A DNA stretch of 14,843 nt from Methylococcaceae bacterium NSP1-2. GTDB lineage: Bacteria; Pseudomonadota; Gammaproteobacteria; Methylococcales; Methylomonadaceae. The stretch spans positions 1-14,843 of the forward strand of contig NQJH01000009.1 in the NCBI GenBank assembly GCA_002256685.1. The letters are read 5' to 3'. Within the stretch, counting starts at the first letter, position 1. Every line of letters begins with the position of its first letter. Positions 1 through 8,038 of this stretch are shown in pieces. Position numbers and translations under genes: made by a program. Under the pieces are notes generated by a model. It did not search any database, was not told the origin of the DNA, and saw nothing but the letters and a program-made list of their open reading frames with translations.

Positions 1-3000
1 CAATGGTTAGGCAATAAATCCCTGTCCAGCACTTTAGAACCCGCAGTAAGCAATGAATTAACCCATTGGGGTGATGCCTTTGCTGATAATACAACTATTG
101 TATTTCATGGTACTAGCAATCTAGGGACTAGCTGGCTCAATCACATTGACGCGCTAACTGGTGCGGATGCCCGTTGGACACAAGATGCTATCGACTTTCG
201 CACTCATGAGCTAATCGTCGTTGACACTAGCATCGAAAATTATCAAAGTCTGTTAGATACAGTTAATCCCAGCGCGGAAATACTTTACATAGACCCCAGC
301 AAAGACGGTATTAATCAAATTGCCGACGCATTGAGCGGTCGCACTGATATTTCCGCACTACACATTCTATCGCATGGGACACAAGGCTCAGTTACATTAG
401 GTACGGCAACGCTTAACGGTGACAGCATTGACAACTATAAAACCCAATTAGCTGAAATTGGACACTCCTTAACCAACAACGGCGACATATTATTTTATGG
501 CTGTAATGTCGCCAGCGGTTCAGTAGGTATCGAGTTTATTAACCACCTCGCTGATTTCACTACAGCGGATGTCGCCGCTTCTGACAATTTGACGGGCAAT
601 GTCGCTAAAAATGGCGATTGGACATTAGAGCAAAACACTGGCACGATTGAAACGGCTAGCTTAACCGCATTTGATTATGCAGGCACACTGGGTTTTGGTG
701 CTATCTCGCATAATGGAGCCGATGGCGTTGCAGATCCATTACGATTAATTACTTGGAATGTTATCGGTTTAGATTCCAATAAACCCCTCTCCTCAGGTCC
801 AGATACCTTTATGGTCGGTTTAAGGGTTGAGGCAGATGCAGCAGGTTTAACTAACTTAAATGTTAAAATTGTCGAAGATAATGGGGTAAATATTTTCGGT
901 GCGGGTAGTATTTTGATTGGTGATAACACTATTGCTGCTGATGGTAGCGATGGTGTTGACCAAATTCATTTGATTAATAAACTGACATACACTAATGAAA
1001 GCATTACCCCTAGCGGTTATAAAGATTTTTATTTTAACGTCAAAGTAGATCGCCTTAATTCAGCGTATGACCAAATTCAGCCGTTTCATTTTGAAGTGTT
1101 TCAAGATAATGGCGTAGGTGGTGGTGTTTTAGGGGATGGCATTAAGAATGGCTCTGAAGTTGGAGTAAACCTGAATAAATTCTCTTGGTTATCAGATACC
1201 GCAGCGGCTAATACGCCACTTTATCTGTATGTAGAACATTACATTTCTCAAGCGCGTAATGATGTTAATAATCAAACCTATGACAGTGGCTCCGACGCAA
1301 TTCCTGCTATTCGTGTAGATGATAATGCTACGCCTACAATAATCTACGATTACCTCAACCCATCAACTAATATCTATGACCCCGCTAGCCCAATTACTAT
1401 TTTTGTTGGCCAAACATTAAATATTCGCTCTGAAGGACAAACCGCAACTCAGGGTTATGCACAATTAACGCTGTCTACGGTCTTTGACACTAACATCTTC
1501 CAAATCCAAAAGACTAATCAGTATTATAACCAGCCGATTCTTGATCCTACTTATCAACAAGATTTAGGCGTAGGGGACACCAGCCAAACATTTAATGCTG
1601 ATCCTTTCGCTAACGATGGTACGGCGAATACGTCGATTTATGCTAACTCAGCGGGGTGGAATCCAGCAACACACAGTCTAATGATTACCAACGCACCGCC
1701 TAAAGCAGGCGGTGGTCCTATTATCACCGATTATCAAGTACAGGTAACAGGCGCAGGTAGCGGTAGATTAGACACCCTGATTCTTGATTACTCAGGCAGT
1801 AGTTTTCACTACAACGCGGATTTAGACACGGGCATAGAAGGTTTAGATTATGTGCGTTTTAATGCAGTGCATGGAGCGATTGTCGGCAATGTGTCGCCGA
1901 CAGGAGCTAATACGCCCGCAGTAACGATGGAGCTTTATAAGTACACCGATGCGAATGCTAACGGGAAATATGACGTTGGCGAGACCATGACCTTTAAAAC
2001 TAGCACAACTACCGATACGCTAACGGGCAATTATGTTTTTAAAGACTTACTACCCGATCATTATCTCGTTAAAGAAGTAATGAACAATGTTAATTATCAT
2101 GATGTCAGTGACACCGATGGTGATTTTAATGGCAATGGTTTAAATCTGGTTGAGGTCAACTTAACCAACCACCCTCTGCTTGCTACAGCAGGTGATTTAG
2201 GTGTAGCGGGGCTTGCAGGGCTTATAGCAACTGATAATCTTGGCTATGTCCGCGCTGATTTTGTGGAAGGTTCTAACGCCATAGCAGACCTTGAGTTGAC
2301 TCAAACGGTGAGTAATTCTAATCCAGTAGGGGGAGAAACTATTCAATACACCATTAAAGTCGTCAACAAAGGACCCGATGCGACGACTGGGGTACAAGTA
2401 AAAGATCAACTCCCCGCTGGTGTTGGCTTAGTGAGTTACAAAACCTATAAAGAGGGTGTGCTGGTAGATAACGGTAGCGGTGGTGCTTATGCGGCAACTG
2501 TATGGACAGCGGGCGATTTAGCCTCAGGTGAAAGTGCCACTTTAGTGATTACCGCAACAGCACCCGCTAGACCTGCAACAGGTTTCTCTATTGCTGTTAA
2601 TGAGGCTTATATTATTGCGTCTAGTGCTAATGATCCAGACTCTAGTCCAAATATCGGTATAGGTACAGATGATGGTAAGCCCGATGCGTTAGACCCAAGC
2701 AATACAAACCCAGTTGATGATGACGAAGCGTCAACAACCATTACCGTGCCAGCCTCTTCATTAGACATTGAACTAAGAATGACGGTCGTTATTACAGATG
2801 GCAAAACAGGACAAGTGCAAAGCTTGAACGATCCATTACAAAAAGATGCCGATCCGTTAACCGCAGGTGATCAGTCTGATATTGTCACCTATACCATTAC
2901 TGCAATTAATAAAAGTGCCACAAATGCGGGTCAACCGTCTATTATTTTAATTGATTGGGCGAATGCTTATCTTAATCTTACTTCTTTCACCAGTAGTACA

Positions 3001-6000
3001 TTGGATACATTTGCTGATGTATTGTATCCACAAGTGGCGGGTGCTATTCCTGTGGCTGCTAATGCGTGGAATGCTTACACATCACTGACTCCAACAGTAG
3101 GTCAATTACAACAGCAACCCACGTTTCTTGCTTGGTATCCAGACACAGGTAATGCCAATAAACTCGATCCTGGAACAGCGACACTGGTACTGACAGGAAA
3201 AGTGTATAACGATGTGATTGCGGGGCAATCGCTGATTACCAGTGCGTGGTGGTCTCAATATACCACGAGTGATATTGATTCTACGCCGTCTGGTCAAGGC
3301 TTAAATGCGACAGCGGCGAATGATCTTGCTACTAATGATACGGGGACTAACGGCATAGCTAACGCGGGTGATGACGAAGCCACGATCACCCTCGCCCCCG
3401 TACAACCCAATTTATCACTCACTAAAGCAGTCAGTAACAGCACGCCCAAAGTAGGTGATAAAGTCACCTTCACTCTAACAGCAACTAATTCAGGGGCAGT
3501 TACTGCAACAGGCGTATCAATAGTGGATGCGTTACCTGCTGGCTTAATAGTCGATATTGCCACTATCAGCAATGGCGGTATCTACAATGCTAATACCGCC
3601 AGTCTCACCGATGACACCATCACATGGAGTGGGCTTAATATGCTGGAAAATTCCAGCAGAACCTTCACTTTTCAAGCAACAGTCACTACCGATAGCGCAA
3701 TAACAAACATTGCCGATTTAACCGCTGGTTCGCAAGGTGACTCTAGTGGTGCAGCTAACAATCATGGCACTATCTCAGTAGATGCCCAACAAGCCGATTT
3801 AGCATTAACACATAGCGCGATAACGCCTGTATGGGATAGTGCCAAAGGCTACTACACAGCAAGTTTTACGCTGACCGTTACTAATGAGCTAGGTGACACG
3901 GCCACCAATATTAAGGTGAAAGATACCTTGCCCGCTGGAATGAGTTGGCTATCTGACGATAGTTCTGGCAACTATGATCCAAATACAGGTATCTGGACAG
4001 TCGCGTCAACTGCGCAAGGAACATCGATTGCGCAAGGCGCATCTAAAGTATTAACCATTACAGCGCGTATTAATACCCCTTTTTCAATAACCAACTACGC
4101 AGAAATCATTACTTCTAGCTTATCTGACCGAGATTCAAATGTTGCTAATGATCGTACCGTTAGTGATATGCCCTACAACGGTATAGTGACAGCAGATGGT
4201 ATTCAAGACGACGATGAAGCCAGCGCAATCATTGATGTCGCGCTAGTTGACTTGAGTTTAACTAAAACCATTGACAACCAAACACCCGTTAATGGAAATA
4301 CCGTGACTTATGTTGTCACCTTAAGCAATGCCACTGGCTTTGATACCGCATCAGGTATTCAGATTACTGAAGTTTTACCTTTAGGGCTGAATGTAACAAG
4401 TGTTGTTGCGAGTAATGGCGCACTCAAATATGATTCCGTTACAAAAATATGGACAGTAGATAGTTTAGCCAGTGGTTTCTTTGAAACATTGACCATTACG
4501 GGAACCGTCATCGATGCTTCACTACTAAACAATCTTGCTGAAATTACCACAGTAACAACAGGTAAAGATGTAGATTCAACGCCTAATAATAGAGCAGATT
4601 CGCCAGCTGAGGATGATACTGCTGAAGTTCGTCCCTCAGGTTTAGCCTTAATCACTGGTAAAGTTCTTGATGACCGCAATAGCTATCAGTCCGGTATTTT
4701 TGATGCAGGTGACAGCCCAATCAGTGGTGTAACCGTACAGCTATATGCGTCTGATGGGACAACCCTGCTACAAACCACCACCACAGACCGTGCAGGTGCT
4801 TATAGTTTTTATGCAATTGCAGGAGACTACATCATCAGACAAACCAACAAAACGATGCCAGTTGGTTTTGAATATGAAGACGTAATGTCACGGCAAAGCA
4901 GTAACTCTTTCGGTGATATTACGGCGGGAACTAATAAGAATGAAATCATCAAAACAACGGTCGAAGCAGGCAAAGAATACTACGAAAACAACTTCCTAGA
5001 CCGTTCTCCTAATATCATCAGTGGCTTTGTGCTGAATGACACTACGGGAACATTAGCAGGTAATTTTGATAGTAGTGATACAGGTGTAGGTGGCGTTACC
5101 GTCAACCTATATAAAGTCACAGGCGCAGGATTAGATGGTAAATATGGCACGGATGATGATGTGCTAGGCGCAGCAGCATTACCTGTTGTTGTAACCTTAA
5201 GCAATACAGGTGCTTACCAGTTCAAAGACAGTTTGGCAAATCCACTGAATCAAGGCTACTATCGCATTGTTGAAACAGATTTAACCTTACCCGGTTATAT
5301 TAGTGTTAGAGACAGTGAAGGCAATATTAGCAACCCAGCATGGAATGCCATCACCGTATTTATAGACAACTTTAACGCTACTGGCTTTAAAGTTACCAAT
5401 GGCGTGAACGGTGTTTTTACAGATGGTCTAGGTTCTGACCACAATTTCTTAGACACAGTTGCCTCTGCTGATTTGAGTATTAGCAAAGTTCATGACATAG
5501 CCACAACAGCACTTGTTGGTGATACGGTTAATTGGACTATAACGATTACCAACCACAGCACAACCACGGATGCTACTGGCGTTAGCATTGCCGATGCCGT
5601 GCCAGCAGGTTACAGCATTATCGCTGGTAGTTTGGGTAGCGGATCACTGACAGGTAGCACAATCACTTGGACAAATTTAACCGTCACCAAGAACACCAGT
5701 ATTACTTTAACATTCCAAACGACAGTAACCAGCACCAACGCCTACACCAACAAAACCCAAATCATAGCATCTAACCAAGCCGATCCTGATTCTACTGTCA
5801 ACAACATGATAGGAAACACCGTTGTTGAAGATGACGAAGCTATCAGCACAGTGAATGTAGATATAACTTTAATTCCACCTACTTTAGACCTCGATACCAC
5901 TAACAGCGGCACCGTCAACAACACAGCTATTTTTAATGAAGGCGATATAGCGGTTGCATTTGTTAAAGATTCAGCGGGTACACCTATCACTGATAATTTA

Positions 6001-8022
6001 ACTGACATCGCTACACTCAAAATCAGCATACCCATCATTCAAATTGCCGATGGTGCGGCTGAACAACTGTTGATAAATGGCGCGACATCTGGTGGAACAA
6101 TCGCTCTCAACTTCAGCACAGGGGCAGGAACTAACATAATATTAGGCGGAGTCACTTATGCCGTGGCACTCACGGATGATGGAACAACCAAAACGCTGAG
6201 CTTTAGTAAATCAGGCGGTGGCAACCTCACCATCGCGCAAACCGAAGCACTTTTAGAAGCCCTAAGCTATAACAACACCAGCCAAAACCCCACCGATGCT
6301 AACCGCGTATTTACCGCTATAGTCAATGATGGTTTTGCTGGCACACCGCTAGACAGTAATACAGCAACTTTCACCATCGATGTCAACCCTGTCAATGACC
6401 CACCTGTTAATGTCGTTCCTGTTACGCAAACCGTGACTGAAGCGGTACAAACTGCCATTGTGGGCTTATCCATCAGCGACCTCGATACTAACCTGACCAG
6501 CACTCAACTCACGGTCACGGGCGGTGTGCTTAATGTCACACTGTCAGGATCTGCCAGTATTAGTGCGGGCGCGAATGATTCTGCCACACTGACCATTAGT
6601 GGTACGCAAGCTGAAATCAACACTGTTCTAAGTACACTCAAATACACCGCAAGCGTTGGCACTGACAACGATACTGTCACGGTATTCAGCACCGATGGCA
6701 CAGCACTGACTGACAGCGATAGTTTTTATATCTCGGTTAAAAATGCACCAACAGCCGTTAATGACAGTGCCGTCGGTGTCAGTGGACAAGCCACGCTCCT
6801 TAATGTGCTGGGCAACGACAGTGACCCCGAAAATGACCTCAACCCCGCGACGGTAAAAATTGTTGGGACAACGAATGCCGGTGATCCGTTAGTGGTTGCA
6901 GGTCAAGGGACGTGGTCGATTAATCCCAGCACCGGGGCGATTACCTTCACCCCGATTGCAGGTTTTACCGCTGATCCCACTCCGATTAGTTACGCGGTTC
7001 AGGACCACACCGGCTTAACGTCTAATTCAGCGACAGTCACTATTGACTATCCACAAACGCCGCCTAATGCCAGTAGCAATGATAATGCCGTTGGTATCAC
7101 AGGTAAGCCAACTACCATTGATGTGGTCTTTAACGATACGGACTCGGAGAATGATCTTGATCCCAGCACGGTGAAAATCGTTGGCGCAACAGGTAACACC
7201 TTAGTTGTATTTAATGAAGGCGTGTGGACTGTTAATGCAACTGGCAAGGTTACTTTTACACCTAATGTAGGCTTTACCGGTGATCCAACACCGATCAGTT
7301 ATACAGTTCAAGACAAAACGGGTCTAACGTCTAAGCCAGCCACGATTACTATTAATTACCCAGAAGACCTACAACCATTGCGTAATTTGACTTTATTGGG
7401 TCAAGATGACAATCAATCCACGGCAATTGATTCAAATAGTAAATATATTGATGAAGATAAGAAATGGCAGCTTGATTATAAATTCAGAGATGATAATGAT
7501 GCGTTGCCGCCCGTCCATTTAAGTTTATATCTGCCGATTCGAAATTATGACCTATCACTAACAGGTTCATTGCGTGACCAAGTGGTGCTAGAATTGGAAC
7601 GGTATTCTTTTAGTGTACCCCGATGGTCGTTCCGCCATACTGATCCCAACGAGCAGTTGGAATTTGAAGCAACGCGTCCTGATGGTTCTGGATTGCCGCA
7701 ATGGTTAAAATTTGATCCTAAGACTTTAAAATTTTCTGGGTTAGTACCAAAAAATGCGCATGATGAGCGTGTGATGGTAACGGCAAGAGACACTTACGGT
7801 AATGAAGTGCATACGACATTTTCCGTTCATGTTAATAAAGAGTGTGGACGCAATGGACATAATCCATGTAGCACACCCAATAAAATATTGAATAAACAGC
7901 GACTAGGTGAAAAACCAGTTGCTATTGGCAAATCAGGGCTATCTGAACAGGTACACGCTGTGGGTAAATTGAGTAAATTGCAAGAAAGTCGCGCATTACT
8001 CGACAGTTTAAAACAACTATAA
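1..8022 (+). CDS. Giant modular surface protein (DUF4347, SdrD B-like, DUF11, cadherin/CshA-like repeats), 5' partial
   Basis: The frame is open from base 1 to the TAA at 8020-8022, giving 2,673 residues with the true start outside the window. Order, numbered from base 1: DUF4347 about 70-230; an unrecognised beta-rich region 230-620; an SdrD B-like module 626-720 with an EF-hand-like loop (D650 to E661); DUF11-type repeats from about 763 to 1545; two SdrD B-like modules 1551-1665 and 1673-1815; another DUF11 repeat from 1824; cadherin-like modules about 1959-2250; two CshA-like repeats 2249-2454; a putative Ig (dystroglycan-type) module about 2534-2613; and a basic C-terminal tail. Only three cysteines were found: C168 in DUF4347 and a CX7C pair in the tail. 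The composition (Thr, Asn, Asp, Gly rich) is that of a secreted adhesin or fibril. I see no LPXTG, RTX nonapeptides or autotransporter barrel. The TolC-like gene follows after 16 bp, so this is plausibly the exported cargo. The adhesin role is inferred from domain families. Confidence 0.88.
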   Translation, partial: QWLGNKSLSSTLEPAVSNELTHWGDAFADNTTIVFHGTSNLGTSWLNHIDALTGADARWTQDAIDFRTHELIVVDTSIENYQSLLDTVNPSAEILYIDPSKDGINQIADALSGRTDISALHILSHGTQGSVTLGTATLNGDSIDNYKTQLAEIGHSLTNNGDILFYGCNVASGSVGIEFINHLADFTTADVAASDNLTGNVAKNGDWTLEQNTGTIETASLTAFDYAGTLGFGAISHNGADGVADPLRLITWNVIGLDSNKPLSSGPDTFMVGLRVEADAAGLTNLNVKIVEDNGVNIFGAGSILIGDNTIAADGSDGVDQIHLINKLTYTNESITPSGYKDFYFNVKVDRLNSAYDQIQPFHFEVFQDNGVGGGVLGDGIKNGSEVGVNLNKFSWLSDTAAANTPLYLYVEHYISQARNDVNNQTYDSGSDAIPAIRVDDNATPTIIYDYLNPSTNIYDPASPITIFVGQTLNIRSEGQTATQGYAQLTLSTVFDTNIFQIQKTNQYYNQPILDPTYQQDLGVGDTSQTFNADPFANDGTANTSIYANSAGWNPATHSLMITNAPPKAGGGPIITDYQVQVTGAGSGRLDTLILDYSGSSFHYNADLDTGIEGLDYVRFNAVHGAIVGNVSPTGANTPAVTMELYKYTDANANGKYDVGETMTFKTSTTTDTLTGNYVFKDLLPDHYLVKEVMNNVNYHDVSDTDGDFNGNGLNLVEVNLTNHPLLATAGDLGVAGLAGLIATDNLGYVRADFVEGSNAIADLELTQTVSNSNPVGGETIQYTIKVVNKGPDATTGVQVKDQLPAGVGLVSYKTYKEGVLVDNGSGGAYAATVWTAGDLASGESATLVITATAPARPATGFSIAVNEAYIIASSANDPDSSPNIGIGTDDGKPDALDPSNTNPVDDDEASTTITVPASSLDIELRMTVVITDGKTGQVQSLNDPLQKDADPLTAGDQSDIVTYTITAINKSATNAGQPSIILIDWANAYLNLTSFTSSTLDTFADVLYPQVAGAIPVAANAWNAYTSLTPTVGQLQQQPTFLAWYPDTGNANKLDPGTATLVLTGKVYNDVIAGQSLITSAWWSQYTTSDIDSTPSGQGLNATAANDLATNDTGTNGIANAGDDEATITLAPVQPNLSLTKAVSNSTPKVGDKVTFTLTATNSGAVTATGVSIVDALPAGLIVDIATISNGGIYNANTASLTDDTITWSGLNMLENSSRTFTFQATVTTDSAITNIADLTAGSQGDSSGAANNHGTISVDAQQADLALTHSAITPVWDSAKGYYTASFTLTVTNELGDTATNIKVKDTLPAGMSWLSDDSSGNYDPNTGIWTVASTAQGTSIAQGASKVLTITARINTPFSITNYAEIITSSLSDRDSNVANDRTVSDMPYNGIVTADGIQDDDEASAIIDVALVDLSLTKTIDNQTPVNGNTVTYVVTLSNATGFDTASGIQITEVLPLGLNVTSVVASNGALKYDSVTKIWTVDSLASGFFETLTITGTVIDASLLNNLAEITTVTTGKDVDSTPNNRADSPAEDDTAEVRPSGLALITGKVLDDRNSYQSGIFDAGDSPISGVTVQLYASDGTTLLQTTTTDRAGAYSFYAIAGDYIIRQTNKTMPVGFEYEDVMSRQSSNSFGDITAGTNKNEIIKTTVEAGKEYYENNFLDRSPNIISGFVLNDTTGTLAGNFDSSDTGVGGVTVNLYKVTGAGLDGKYGTDDDVLGAAALPVVVTLSNTGAYQFKDSLANPLNQGYYRIVETDLTLPGYISVRDSEGNISNPAWNAITVFIDNFNATGFKVTNGVNGVFTDGLGSDHNFLDTVASADLSISKVHDIATTALVGDTVNWTITITNHSTTTDATGVSIADAVPAGYSIIAGSLGSGSLTGSTITWTNLTVTKNTSITLTFQTTVTSTNAYTNKTQIIASNQADPDSTVNNMIGNTVVEDDEAISTVNVDITLIPPTLDLDTTNSGTVNNTAIFNEGDIAVAFVKDSAGTPITDNLTDIATLKISIPIIQIADGAAEQLLINGATSGGTIALNFSTGAGTNIILGGVTYAVALTDDGTTKTLSFSKSGGGNLTIAQTEALLEALSYNNTSQNPTDANRVFTAIVNDGFAGTPLDSNTATFTIDVNPVNDPPVNVVPVTQTVTEAVQTAIVGLSISDLDTNLTSTQLTVTGGVLNVTLSGSASISAGANDSATLTISGTQAEINTVLSTLKYTASVGTDNDTVTVFSTDGTALTDSDSFYISVKNAPTAVNDSAVGVSGQATLLNVLGNDSDPENDLNPATVKIVGTTNAGDPLVVAGQGTWSINPSTGAITFTPIAGFTADPTPISYAVQDHTGLTSNSATVTIDYPQTPPNASSNDNAVGITGKPTTIDVVFNDTDSENDLDPSTVKIVGATGNTLVVFNEGVWTVNATGKVTFTPNVGFTGDPTPISYTVQDKTGLTSKPATITINYPEDLQPLRNLTLLGQDDNQSTAIDSNSKYIDEDKKWQLDYKFRDDNDALPPVHLSLYLPIRNYDLSLTGSLRDQVVLELERYSFSVPRWSFRHTDPNEQLEFEATRPDGSGLPQWLKFDPKTLKFSGLVPKNAHDERVMVTARDTYGNEVHTTFSVHVNKECGRNGHNPCSTPNKILNKQRLGEKPVAIGKSGLSEQVHAVGKLSKLQESRALLDSLKQL
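211..690 (+). other. DUF4347 domain within the giant protein
   Basis: This segment starts at a typical LIVVDTSIENYQ strand, continues through HILSHG and ILFYGCNVASG, and ends near the TADVAASDNLTG and GDWTLE motifs, all characteristic of DUF4347. His125 (of SHG) and Cys168 (of YGC), in open-frame numbering, sit where caspase-like CHAT or gingipain-type folds carry a His/Cys dyad. Protease activity is inference only. In this family the domain usually lies near the N-terminus of very large surface proteins, so probably little of the gene is missing upstream. Confidence 0.8.
2287..5860 (+). repeat. DUF11-type (TIGR01451-like) repeat array, interrupted by two SdrD B-like modules
   Basis: Protein-level repeats begin at about 2287, 3409, 3796, 4249 and 5470, with a divergent longer unit at 2761-3390. 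Each canonical unit opens with D/N-L-x-L-(T/S)-(K/Q/H), then a strand containing YTI, FTL or WTI, then a signature such as GVxVxDxLPAG. Examples are TGVQVKDQLPAGV, TGVSIVDALPAGL, TNIKVKDTLPAGM and TGVSIADAVPAGY. Most units end in an acidic DDEA-type motif. The copies have diverged at the DNA level, so this is an old duplication. SdrD B-like modules interrupt the array at about 4651-5000 and 5017-5450. These modules are known as stalk or spacer Ig-like folds in surface proteins. Confidence 0.8.
6745..7365 (+). repeat. Two tandem CshA-like fibril repeats in the giant protein
   Basis: Two modules of about 100 residues begin at about 6745 and 7060. Both share the order NDxAVGxxG, NDSDPENDL or NDTDSENDL, DPSTVKIVG, a GxW strand, a TFTP motif, GF(T)xDPTPISY, VQD and TGLTS. 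Most residues match between the two, while the DNA differs at many silent sites. Such modules build extended stalks on bacterial surface proteins. The first copy appears slightly more GC-rich than its surroundings by eye; this was not computed. Confidence 0.7.
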
Positions 8023-8038
8023 TTTTCAAAGGTATTTA

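Noticed and set aside
331..333. TTG at 331 as the start of the giant protein
   Set aside because: The frame is open from base 1 and the DUF4347 domain begins near 211, upstream of this codon, so a start here would cut the domain.
1..8022. RTX nonapeptide repeats in the giant protein
   Set aside because: Gly/Asp-rich pieces exist, but no tandem GGxGxDxxx run was found.
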